5,687 bases of DNA from Alphaproteobacteria bacterium (GCA_017477035.1 JAFUXW010000217.1:1-5687), one strand, 5' to 3'. Shown: positions 1 to 5,687, numbered from the stretch's first letter. Notes: a model not told the origin generated them from the sequence alone. Numbers and translations: made by a program.

Positions 1-401
1 AAATTATCTGAACTTTCATTATCATAAATATAAAAACGCTTTACCCCGACCATCAAGTGGTAATCAAGCCATTCTTTAATATAAGGAGCTTCATCTTTGA
101 CAATTGCGCATATTGCCAAATCAGTATAATCATTACGATTATGGTCAAAAATAATCGGACAAATACCGCATTCAGGATATTGCCTTAAATAAGCAGCGGT
201 ATCAAAATTTTCACTAGGATTGCGATTTTCTTTCCAACCTGTCAAATAGTAATGACGAGCCGGATCCTTGAGCTTTTTAAACACATCCTGATAGCGACTG
301 GCATACCAACGCTCATCAAACAATTTTGATGCACGGACATATGCCGTTTGTGTTTTTTCTTTAATGCTGTCTTTTTTATTTAACCACTGTGAAAATTTCA
401 T
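1..401 (-). CDS. Glycosyltransferase, GT92 / Glyco_tranf_2_4-like, N-terminal part (runs off left edge)
   Basis: Only the first 133 codons are in the window; the gene continues past base 1. The start at 401 has an AAGGAA Shine-Dalgarno at 417-412, 10 bases upstream, and the gene overlaps the end of the RgpF-like gene by 26 bases, so it is translated from the same message. Residues 27-75 carry a repeat seen in many polysaccharide proteins: LFDERWY near 27-33, a HYYLTGWKENRNPS stretch at 50-63, then a second FDTAAYLRQYPE at 66-77. From residue 95 a second domain begins with LAICAIVKDEAPYIKEWLDY, followed by GVKRFYIYDNESSDN at 119-133. This is the nucleotide-sugar-binding start of the GT92 / Glyco_tranf_2_4 group, in which the YDNxSxD segment leads towards the metal-binding site. 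It is predicted to be cytoplasmic or membrane-associated and to add a sugar to a surface glycan. Donor and acceptor cannot be read from the sequence. Confidence 0.8.
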   Translation of the reverse strand, partial: MKFSQWLNKKDSIKEKTQTAYVRASKLFDERWYASRYQDVFKKLKDPARHYYLTGWKENRNPSENFDTAAYLRQYPECGICPIIFDHNRNDYTDLAICAIVKDEAPYIKEWLDYHLMVGVKRFYIYDNESSDN

Positions 402-1254
402 TTTTATTTCGTTCCTTATATTTTTTTGAATAGACTGGTAATTTTAAAACTTTAATCAACAATTTTCCATTTTGCGTAACTTTGCGCTGATACACAAAAC
501 GCTTTAGCGCTGCTTTCCAGCATAAAAATCGAGGATAAAAATCATTTACTCCGTATATTTTGTATCCTTGCTCTTTAACAATTACTCCTAAAATTCTTTC
601 CACCACATGAGCCAAAGTTCCTTCTTTAACTTCAGCGTCTGTCAGTGCAAAATCGCTTATTTGCATATTTAAAAGCGGTTTTAATAATTTAGACTTAACA
701 TAAAACATTGAACCGGCAACAAATTCCGGCTCGTCTGTTTTGTTAAGCTTAAGCTCAACAAGCTTTTTATTTATCTGTCCCAATAATTTTTTATAATTGC
801 GTTCTTCTTTATTAATACAATACTTAGAAGACAGCATCCCTATCTGCGGATTTTGCAGTATCTGCATATCTTTCTGCACACGTTTCGGAGTCGCCAACAG
901 AGCATCCCATAATACTTTTCCCCATAAAGTATTATCGAAACGCATATTGTTTAAATGAGTATAATTATATGAATGTTTAGCTTTTGTATGAACTTTTAAA
1001 ACATATTGATAATCATCCAAATTAATACAATGCAGAAACTCTATAAACGGTCCGATATCATAGCCTCGATTTTCGACACACATAACTTTAGCATCGGACT
1101 TGAATGCTACAATTTTATTTATAACCTGATTATCATTATCGGTAACAGTCACAAACAAATCATAGTCAATACCTTGCAAATTCGCCAATTTGGACAGTAT
1201 TTCATTCAACTGCTCTTTATAATGGATATGCAAATGAACAGCCAAAGTTTTCAT
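376..1254 (-). CDS. RgpF-like rhamnan synthesis family protein
   Basis: This 292-residue protein resembles the rhamnan synthesis F (RgpF) family, found in clusters building rhamnose-rich polysaccharides. Family hallmarks visible are VENRGYDIGPF at 60-70, YVLKVHTK at 84-91, NPQIGMLSS at 135-143, FVAGSMFYVK at 178-187 and EGTLAHVVERILG at 211-223. The C-terminus is basic (many Lys and Arg after residue 248). Streptococcal RgpF is about twice as long from memory, so this is a single-module form. I choose the ATG at 1254 rather than the in-frame ATG at 1272: it shares one base with the upstream stop (TAATG), and the GGAGG at 1270-1266 sits 11 bases ahead of it, inside what would otherwise be coding sequence. 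It lies between two other glycosyltransferases and opposite the dTDP-rhamnose genes, which supports a role in transferring rhamnose or a similar sugar. The exact linkage is unknown. Confidence 0.85.
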   Translation of the reverse strand: MKTLAVHLHIHYKEQLNEILSKLANLQGIDYDLFVTVTDNDNQVINKIVAFKSDAKVMCVENRGYDIGPFIEFLHCINLDDYQYVLKVHTKAKHSYNYTHLNNMRFDNTLWGKVLWDALLATPKRVQKDMQILQNPQIGMLSSKYCINKEERNYKKLLGQINKKLVELKLNKTDEPEFVAGSMFYVKSKLLKPLLNMQISDFALTDAEVKEGTLAHVVERILGVIVKEQGYKIYGVNDFYPRFLCWKAALKRFVYQRKVTQNGKLLIKVLKLPVYSKKYKERNKNEIFTVVK

Positions 1255-2270
1255 TATGCACCCTGCCTCCATGCCAAAAGAACATTACATATCGTAACAA
1301 GTATACTATTTATTGGTATGGCATTATTTTTCAAAGCTCTGGTTGAAGCAAATTTTCCATACAACGCCGCATTTAAACAACGCTTGATTAAATAATGTGA
1401 ACAAGCTTCTGTAAATTCTGCTTCCGGCAAAATATGATTTTTTTTATTAAAATTATTAATTTTATTTAAAACGTCCACAACTTGCTTTAATATTTTGTAT
1501 TCTCTGATTTGACAACGGCCATAAGTAGCATAATAATCTAGAATATACTTTTCTTGTCCGCTCAAATTAATATTATGTTCTTCCAGCCAAACTGTATGAA
1601 AATTACATTTTTCAATAAATACTTCGGGTTTAAATATCTTGCTCGCCATTTGCGGATGAAATCTGTATTTATAAAGAACTTGTGGTAAATTTGCAAGCTT
1701 TGCAACTTTGCTTATGTCATAAAACAGCTGACGATCATTTAAACTGATATAATTCGTATTATAGTGGATATTATTTTCTATAATCAGCTTACGACGGAAC
1801 ATCACTGTCGGATGATGCAGAGGAACTTTGAACAAAAATAACGAACGAATGGAAGCATCATCGACTTTGTTTATAACCGTCTTAAAACGATTGATTTCTC
1901 CAAATTTCTTAAAAGCCGTCCCGACAGCCCCTACATCTGGGTGAGTATCCATATATTCAACCTGTAATTTTATTCGTTCAGGATGTGATATGTCATCGTG
2001 ATTCATCATCGCGGCATATTCACAGGTGGCTAACTCTAACAAGCGATTGTAACTTCCGGCGATTCCTAAATTTTTTGCATTTTCATAATAGCGGATTCTA
2101 CGATCTGTATACCCTTCAACCACGACCCTAAGATCCGGGTTCTCCGGACTGTCATTTAAGATTATGAACTCATAATCTTTATAGCTTTGAGCTAATATAC
2201 TGTCAATCGCTTCCTTCAGATATTCTGCTGAAGTCTGATATATCGGCATTAATATGCTTACTCTGGGCAC
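1254..2270 (-). CDS. Family 2 glycosyltransferase (GT-A fold)
   Basis: This 338-residue protein has the layout of an inverting GT2 enzyme that transfers a sugar from a nucleotide-sugar donor to a growing glycan on the cytoplasmic side of the membrane. Visible motifs are VSILMPIYQTS at 4-14 (first beta strand), FIILNDSPEN at 35-44 (nucleotide-binding Asp at 40), NLGIAGSYNRLLELA at 67-81, MNHDD at 89-93 (the DxD-type metal site), LHHPTVMFRR at 151-160, and SLNDRQLF at 176-183, where D179 is the likely catalytic base in place of the common ED pair. FHPQMAS at 204-210 matches the usual segment after the catalytic region. Residues 215-338 form a variable tail rich in Leu, Ile and Lys. The start is GTG at 2270, with GAGG at 2280-2277, six bases upstream. 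It is the first gene of the leftward operon. The donor sugar cannot be assigned. Confidence 0.9.
   Translation of the reverse strand: MPRVSILMPIYQTSAEYLKEAIDSILAQSYKDYEFIILNDSPENPDLRVVVEGYTDRRIRYYENAKNLGIAGSYNRLLELATCEYAAMMNHDDISHPERIKLQVEYMDTHPDVGAVGTAFKKFGEINRFKTVINKVDDASIRSLFLFKVPLHHPTVMFRRKLIIENNIHYNTNYISLNDRQLFYDISKVAKLANLPQVLYKYRFHPQMASKIFKPEVFIEKCNFHTVWLEEHNINLSGQEKYILDYYATYGRCQIREYKILKQVVDVLNKINNFNKKNHILPEAEFTEACSHYLIKRCLNAALYGKFASTRALKNNAIPINSILVTICNVLLAWRQGA
1266..1270 (-). promoter_or_regulatory. Ribosome binding site deciding the RgpF-like start
   Basis: GGAGG on the minus strand lies 11 bases ahead of the ATG at 1254 and overlaps the alternative in-frame ATG at 1272. Together with the TAATG stop/start overlap, this makes 1254 the preferred start. 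Confidence 0.7.
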
Positions 2271-2302
2271 AACAAACCTCTTCGTAAATATACACCTTAT
2301 TT

Positions 2303-2313
2303 ACCACAGTGGT
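2303..2313. promoter_or_regulatory. Short perfect inverted repeat, possible operator
   Basis: ACCAC-A-GTGGT is a perfect 11-base palindrome with a one-base centre. It overlaps the predicted start point of the leftward operon (about 2310), where a repressor could act. It is short, and its function is a guess. Confidence 0.3.
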
Positions 2314-2316
2314 GGC

Positions 2317-2344
2317 ACTCTAGCACATTATGCCAAGGAGTCAA
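2317..2344 (-). promoter_or_regulatory. Candidate promoter of the leftward glycosyltransferase operon
   Basis: On the minus strand TTGACT (2344-2339) and TAGAGT (2322-2317) are separated by 16 bases and match the sigma70 boxes at five and four of six positions. A start near 2310 would leave a leader of about 40 bases before the GTG at 2270. It is weaker than the divergent rfbA promoter. The two -35 boxes are about 65 bases apart, so the operons could share a regulator. Confidence 0.5.
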
Positions 2345-2362
2345 TAGAATATTAAAAAAATA

Positions 2363-2399
2363 TTAAAATATACACAGATTTAAAATATGCACAGATATA
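2363..2399 (+). repeat. Two 20-base direct repeats with 17-base period between the divergent promoters
   Basis: A 20-base unit at 2363-2382 recurs at 2380-2399 with two mismatches (A to G at position 10, T to A at position 18); the copies overlap by three bases. The shared core is ACACAGAT / GCACAGAT in an AT-rich frame. A decayed third copy may start near 2397. The pair ends ten bases before the rfbA -35 box, a position suited to an activator site or UP element. Its role is not known. Confidence 0.6.
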
Positions 2400-2409
2400 T
2401 AATATGTAT

Positions 2410-2437
2410 TTGACATACCACCATTTGGAATTATAAT
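2410..2437 (+). promoter_or_regulatory. Sigma70-type promoter of the rfbACDB operon
   Basis: A TTGACA -35 box at 2410-2415 and a TATAAT -10 box at 2432-2437 are both exact consensus matches, separated by 16 bases. Transcription would begin near 2444, giving a leader of about 27 bases before the rfbA start at 2471, with AGGAG at 2461-2465 as its ribosome binding site. The region upstream is strongly AT-rich and could act as an UP element. Confidence 0.85.
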
Positions 2438-2470
2438 CACGCACAGTTATAACGTTTTTTAGGAGAAAAA

Positions 2471-3358
2471 ATGAAAGGTATAATTTTGGCTGGAGGCAAC
2501 GGAACCCGCCTTTATCCGTTGACCAAAACCACCTCCAAACAGCTGTTACCCGTTTATGATAAGCCGATGATTTATTATCCTCTTTCAACGCTTATGCTGT
2601 TCGGTATTAAAGATATTCTGATAATTTCGACCCCGCAAGATACTCCAAATATTGAAAAATTATTCGGTACCGGAGAAATACTTGGTTTAAATATTCATTA
2701 CGCTATTCAAAATGAGCCGAAAGGTATTGCGCAAGCTTTCACGATCGGAGCAGACTTTATTGGTAATGATGAAGTATGCTTGATCTTAGGCGATAACATA
2801 TTCTATATGGGGCAACAGTTCCACACATTTAAGGAAGAAGTTGCTAAAAATTCTGGCAAGTGTGCTACTATTTTCGCTCATCACGTTTCAGATCCGGAGC
2901 GTTTCGGTGTGGTTGAATTTGACAAAGATAATCACGTATTATCAATTGAAGAAAAACCTAAACAACCAAAGTCAAATTATGCTTCGGTCGGATTATATTT
3001 CTATCCGGCAGATGTGGTGGAAAAAGCTCGCAACCTTAAACCTTCGGCGAGAGGTGAATTGGAAATTACCGATTTAAACAAAGAATATTTGAACGAGAAG
3101 CGCTTAAATGTAGTAATTATGCAACGCGGTAATGCTTGGTTGGACGCAGGAACTCCTGACAGCCTTATGGATGCAGGGCAGTTTGTCCAGTTAATTGAAA
3201 AACGTCAGGGTTTGAAAATTGCCTGTATTGAAGAGATAGCTTATCGTCGCGGATTTTTAAGTGACGAACAAATGCTGGGAATTATCAATTCTCTCAAACC
3301 GGGAGATTATCGCTCTTATTTAATAAAAGTATACGAGGAACGCCATGAACTTTATTAA
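2471..3358 (+). CDS. rfbA: Glucose-1-phosphate thymidylyltransferase (RmlA/RfbA)
   Basis: This enzyme makes dTDP-glucose from glucose-1-phosphate and dTTP, the first step of dTDP-L-rhamnose synthesis in the cytoplasm. At 295 residues it is the usual full length. The signature loop GGNGTRLYPLT is at 8-18, followed by K23-Q24 and PVYDKPMIYYPLS at 27-39. Further family motifs are QNEPKGIAQAF at 80-90, LGDNIFY at 106-112 (metal-binding Asp108), DPERFGVVEF at 141-150, EEKPKQPKSNYA at 160-171, ELEITDLN at 196-203 and WLDAGTPDSL at 223-232 (Asp225, the second metal ligand). The ATG follows AGGAG at 2461-2465 with a five-base gap and is 34 bases downstream of a consensus promoter. Its last 14 bases overlap rfbC. 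Nothing in the sequence suggests damage. RmlA is normally feedback-inhibited by dTDP-rhamnose; that is family knowledge, not seen here. Confidence 0.97.
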   Translation: MKGIILAGGNGTRLYPLTKTTSKQLLPVYDKPMIYYPLSTLMLFGIKDILIISTPQDTPNIEKLFGTGEILGLNIHYAIQNEPKGIAQAFTIGADFIGNDEVCLILGDNIFYMGQQFHTFKEEVAKNSGKCATIFAHHVSDPERFGVVEFDKDNHVLSIEEKPKQPKSNYASVGLYFYPADVVEKARNLKPSARGELEITDLNKEYLNEKRLNVVIMQRGNAWLDAGTPDSLMDAGQFVQLIEKRQGLKIACIEEIAYRRGFLSDEQMLGIINSLKPGDYRSYLIKVYEERHELY

Positions 3359-3893
3359 AACAGCAATAGATGGAGTATATATCGTTGAACCGCGTATTTT
3401 TGAAGATGCTCGCGGATATTTCTTTGAAAGTTATAATGAAGAAGAGTTTATTAAAAACGGGATTACCAACCGTTTCATTCAGGATAACCAATCAAAATCG
3501 TGCTATGGTGTAATTCGCGGTTTGCACTGCCAATTGGGAGAGCATAGCCAAGCGAAATTGGTGCGGGTATTACAAGGAAAAGTTTTGGACGTAGCGGTAG
3601 ATATCCGTAAAGGTTCCCCAACTTTCGGTAAACACGTAGCTGTTGAGTTATCGGCGGAAAATCAGCGTCAGTTATTCATTCCACGCCATTTTCTGCATGG
3701 ATTTTCGGTGTTAAGTGAAACCGCAGTTTTTGCATACAAGGTTGATAACCTTTATTGCAAAGAATCCGAATTCGGCATCCGTTACGATGATCCGGAAATC
3801 GGCATAGATTGGAAAGTACCGGCCGATAAAGTTATAACCTCTGATAAAGACAGAATTGCGAAAGGATTAAAAGATGTTCCTGATAACGGGTAG
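3345..3893 (+). CDS. rfbC: dTDP-4-dehydrorhamnose 3,5-epimerase (RmlC/RfbC)
   Basis: RmlC epimerises C3 and C5 of dTDP-4-keto-6-deoxyglucose, the third step of the pathway. At 182 residues it has the standard length of this cupin-fold dimer. Motifs seen are GYFFESYNEEEF at 24-35, FIQDNQSKS at 44-52, RGLHCQ at 58-63 with catalytic His61, KLVRVLQGKVLDVAVDIR at 71-88 including the substrate-binding Lys71, FIPRHFLHGFSVLS at 111-124, and FAYKVDNLY at 129-137 with catalytic Tyr131. SDKDR at 166-170 contains the Asp expected to pair with His61. The residue after the catalytic His is Cys, where Phe or Tyr is commoner. The ATG at 3345 follows GAGGA at 3335-3339 by five bases and lies inside the last codons of rfbA, which suggests translational coupling. 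Its own 3' end overlaps rfbD by 20 bases. Confidence 0.97.
   Translation: MNFIKTAIDGVYIVEPRIFEDARGYFFESYNEEEFIKNGITNRFIQDNQSKSCYGVIRGLHCQLGEHSQAKLVRVLQGKVLDVAVDIRKGSPTFGKHVAVELSAENQRQLFIPRHFLHGFSVLSETAVFAYKVDNLYCKESEFGIRYDDPEIGIDWKVPADKVITSDKDRIAKGLKDVPDNG
3861..3866 (+). promoter_or_regulatory. Ribosome binding site of rfbD inside rfbC
   Basis: AAAGGA lies seven bases before the rfbD ATG, within the last rfbC codons (the Lys-Gly-Leu-Lys stretch). The same GGATTAAAA context, again encoding Gly-Leu-Lys, precedes rfbB at 4666-4674. Confidence 0.7.
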
Positions 3894-4695
3894 TAACGGA
3901 CAGCTCGGTACAGAACTTGCCAAACTGTTGCCGGAAGCAATTTTAACTGATGTAGCTGATTTGGATATCACCAATGAGCAAGCTGTGAAAAAATATGTTG
4001 AAGAACATAATGTTGATACAATTATCAATTGTGCAGCATATACTGCTGTTGACAAGGCCGAAGATGATGCTGAATTAGCCGCAAAAATCAATATTGACGG
4101 TCCGCGTAACTTAGCAAAATCAGGTGCTAAGGTGGTTCACGTTTCCACTGATTATGTTTTCGACGGTTTAGGACATAAACCATATACTCCTGATGATGAA
4201 GCTAATCCGGTTTCTGTATATGGCAAAACAAAACTAGCCGGTGAGCAAGAAGTGCTAAAATACGCAGATATTGCGGTAATTATCCGTACGGCTTGGCTTT
4301 ATTCTCCGTATGGCAACAATTTTGTAAAAACGATGCGCCGTCTGGGAGCTGAAAGAGAAAGTTTGAACGTTGTTGCCGATCAAATCGGTACTCCGACCTA
4401 TGCCGCAGATTTAGCCAAGGCGATTGTAAAAATTTTACCGCAGATGAACACTACGAATAAAGGCGTTTATCATTTCACCAACGAAGGAGTTTGCTCGTGG
4501 TATGACTTTTCTCGCAAAATTATGGAGCTGTCCGGACTAAACTGTAAAGTCAACCCTATTCCGAGTTCCGCTTATCCGACTAAAGCTACCAGACCATTTT
4601 ACAGCGTGTTGGATAAAAATAAAATCAAAGAAACATTTAACGTGGAAATTCCACACTGGGAAGAAGGATTAAAACAATGTCTAAAACAATTTTAG
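3874..4695 (+). CDS. rfbD: dTDP-4-dehydrorhamnose reductase (RmlD/RfbD)
   Basis: RmlD reduces dTDP-4-keto-L-rhamnose with NAD(P)H to dTDP-L-rhamnose, the final step. It is an extended short-chain dehydrogenase with a Rossmann fold: GSNGQLG at 6-12 binds the cofactor, DVADLDITN is at 26-34, NCAAYTAVDKAEDD at 52-65, VSTDYVFDG at 90-98, and the catalytic YGKTK (Tyr116, Lys120) at 116-120. RTAWLYSPYGNNFV at 138-151, DQIGTPTYA at 169-177 and the C-terminal RPFYSVLD at 240-247 complete the family pattern. At 273 residues it is slightly shorter than typical (about 280-300). Part of the difference lies at NLAKSGAKVV (79-88), where homologues generally have about four more helix residues. The start at 3874 has AAAGGA at 3861-3866 and lies inside rfbC; its 3' end overlaps rfbB by 19 bases. 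Function looks intact apart from that short helix. Confidence 0.96.
   Translation: MFLITGSNGQLGTELAKLLPEAILTDVADLDITNEQAVKKYVEEHNVDTIINCAAYTAVDKAEDDAELAAKINIDGPRNLAKSGAKVVHVSTDYVFDGLGHKPYTPDDEANPVSVYGKTKLAGEQEVLKYADIAVIIRTAWLYSPYGNNFVKTMRRLGAERESLNVVADQIGTPTYAADLAKAIVKILPQMNTTNKGVYHFTNEGVCSWYDFSRKIMELSGLNCKVNPIPSSAYPTKATRPFYSVLDKNKIKETFNVEIPHWEEGLKQCLKQF
4663..4668 (+). promoter_or_regulatory. Ribosome binding site of rfbB inside rfbD
   Basis: GAAGGA lies eight bases before the rfbB ATG at 4677, inside the last codons of rfbD. This fits coupled translation of the rfb genes. Confidence 0.7.
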
Positions 4696-5660
4696 TTACC
4701 GGCGGTGCCGGATTTATAGGTTCTAACTTTGTGCCTTATTTTTGTGAAAAATATCCGGAATATAACGTTATCAACTTAGATAAGCTGACATACGCCGGCA
4801 ATCTGGATAATGTTAAGGAATGCGAAAGTATGCCAAATTATACCTTTATTAAAGAGGATATTTGCAACGCCGATAAAATAGAAGAAATTTTTGAAAAATA
4901 TGATATTAGAGGAGTTATTCACTTTGCGGCTGAAAGCCATGTTGATAACTCTATTAAAGGCCCGCGTGCATTTATCAATACCAATTTGGTAGGTACATTC
5001 AACTTATTGGAAGCTGCTCGCAAACACTGGATGGAAGCTCCAAACAAATACAAAGCCGGATATGAAGGTTGCCGTTTCCACCACATTTCGACTGATGAAG
5101 TATATGGCACATTAGGTGCGGAAGGATTTTTCAAAGAAATCCACTTCTGGACTGACAGCCAGATTCGAAAGTATCTCAACGAGAAATGCAGAGGCATTAC
5201 AAGTTCCTGGATGTTTGACTTCCCTCCCCTCGAACAGCTGGCGGGTTATTCGCAGGAGAAAGAAATTACATATGGCCTGCTTCTGGCGGCTCTCCGTTAC
5301 ACACTTCTCACCGGAGAATATCCGAACTATCTTGGCGATGCACCTTCAGAATTCACAAAAATCAAAAATGCTTTCATTTATATGGCGCATGAAGGAATGG
5401 TCAATCGGTACACCTGGATTGACTCCGCAAAAACAGAACTCTCCTCTTATCTCTGGTACATGGATTCGAACATCCTTGGTTCCAAACCACATTCACAGGA
5501 AATGAAGATTGCGGTCCGCCACTTGAAAACTGAAATCAACAATCTTCTGATTATCAACCGCATCAAGTGCCTCGATGCAGTCCAGAAGGAACTCGATACC
5601 GCCGCCCGGCTTGCCAAAGTATTTTTTCCCACCTCCGCCGGAAGTAGAAAACAATGGTAA
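4677..5660 (+). pseudogene. rfbB: dTDP-glucose 4,6-dehydratase (RmlB/RfbB) N-terminal half, fused in frame to unrelated sequence
   Basis: Residues 1-154 are clear RmlB, which dehydrates dTDP-glucose to dTDP-4-keto-6-deoxyglucose (second pathway step). They include GGAGFIG at 9-15 (NAD binding), LDKLTYAGN at 34-42, HFAAESHVDNSI at 82-93, NTNLVGTFNLLEAAR at 101-115 and STDEVYG at 138-144 with the Thr-Asp-Glu part of the active site. After GFFKE (150-154) the expected proline/serine-rich segment with the catalytic YSASK motif is absent. Instead, 173 unrelated residues follow to a stop at 5658-5660. The total of 327 residues is close to the normal 340-360, but this is coincidental. As written the product would lack the Tyr-Lys pair and the sugar-binding domain, and should not be active. 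The start at 4677 has GAAGGA at 4663-4668 and overlaps rfbD by 19 bases. The native gene in the source organism is probably whole. Confidence 0.88.
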
Positions 5661-5687
5661 AAGTTCCGCATACATTAAACCTAGTCT
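5139..5687 (+). other. Foreign-looking segment with an unrecognised open frame
   Basis: From about 5139 the composition changes: GC by hand count is about 46%, against about 38% in 4681-5100, and third-codon GC in the open frame is about 53%, against about 34% in the rfbB part. The plus-strand frame joined to rfbB stays open for 173 codons to 5660 and reads like real protein. It contains five tryptophans, a start HFWTDSQIRKYLNEKC, a middle stretch GLLLAALRYTLLTGEYPNYL, and a charged, helix-prone C-terminal part (about EMKIAVRHLKTEINNLL onward). I do not recognise the family. The frame LRYxLxTGExP is loosely like small phage or replication-associated proteins, but that is too weak for a call. 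No transposase, inverted repeat or target duplication is visible at the junction. The last 27 bases after the stop hold nothing I can name. Confidence 0.75.

Noticed and set aside
1255..1272. In-frame ATG at 1272 as start of the RgpF-like gene
   Set aside because: It would add MEAGCI and its codons overlap the GGAGG that serves the ATG at 1254; the TAATG overlap and family N-terminus favour 1254.
1006..1395. Open frame on the plus strand across the RgpF/GT2 junction
   Set aside because: It lies opposite two well-supported genes, is Ile-rich low-complexity sequence, and has no family motif.
2345..2370. AT-rich near-palindrome as an intrinsic terminator
   Set aside because: There is no GC stem, and it lies between divergent starts where no transcript needs to end.
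2352..2588. Minus-strand open frame overlapping the promoter region and rfbA start
   Set aside because: It covers the consensus promoter and the rfbA 5' end, and its AT-rich hydrophobic end is a composition effect.
3294..3491. Minus-strand open frame across the rfbA/rfbC junction
   Set aside because: Antisense shadow of two clear genes without any recognisable motif.
3867..4091. Minus-strand open frame inside rfbD
   Set aside because: Antisense shadow; Ser/Ala-rich product is what the opposite strand of the Rossmann segment gives.
4919..5197. Minus-strand open frame spanning the rfbB breakpoint
   Set aside because: It crosses the junction and mirrors rfbB codons; no motif supports it.
5116..5505. 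Second plus-strand frame in the foreign segment
   Set aside because: It begins within rfbB in the wrong frame, and its product is Ser/Arg/Thr-rich without pattern; the rfbB-joined frame has better codon bias.
5493..5687. Minus-strand frame entering from the right edge (contains GGGGKKYFGKPGGG)
   Set aside because: It is open to the edge and could be the end of a gene, but it spans only about 60 codons and the Gly runs mirror Pro/Ala-type codons of the plus frame. I prefer the plus frame, with some doubt.
5139..5687. Insertion sequence or integrated element as cause of the rfbB break
   Set aside because: No transposase, terminal inverted repeats or duplicated target could be seen, and the far end lies outside the window.

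Overview
The window is a low-GC (roughly 36-38% over most of its length) piece of a bacterial surface-polysaccharide locus. Two gene sets diverge from a 200-base, AT-rich promoter region at 2271-2470. Dense overlapping genes, Shine-Dalgarno sites, sigma70-type promoters, dTDP-rhamnose genes and O-antigen/capsule-style glycosyltransferases point to a bacterium, most likely Gram-negative. The N-terminal sugar-polymer repeat in the leftmost gene is one I associate with proteobacterial polysaccharide loci, but I cannot fix the taxon from this sequence.

Left arm, minus strand (1-2270), transcribed leftwards: a family 2 glycosyltransferase (GTG start at 2270), then a compact RgpF-like (rhamnan synthesis F family) protein (1254-376), then the first 133 codons of a GT92 / Glyco_tranf_2_4-like glycosyltransferase that runs off the left edge. 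The genes overlap by 1 and 26 bases, so this is one operon.

Right arm, plus strand (2471-5138): rfbA-rfbC-rfbD-rfbB (rmlACDB), the four-step pathway from glucose-1-phosphate to dTDP-L-rhamnose, in order A-C-D-B, with overlaps of 14, 20 and 19 bases. rfbA, rfbC and rfbD are complete. A promoter with exact TTGACA and TATAAT boxes lies just upstream of rfbA. The two arms fit one job: the right arm makes the activated rhamnose, and the left arm likely builds a rhamnose-containing glycan from it.

Right end (5139-5687): rfbB is intact only up to residue 154. From about base 5139 the sequence continues in frame but is no longer RmlB. It lacks the Tyr-xxx-Lys catalytic pair and the substrate domain, GC rises from about 38% to about 46%, and third-position GC rises from about 34% to about 53% (hand counts). 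The 173-residue tail is unrecognised. The simplest reading is an assembly chimera near a contig end; a real recombination or insertion is the alternative. This junction is the most notable anomaly. I see no tRNA, rRNA, CRISPR array, insertion sequence or clear terminator, and no convincing undescribed system.
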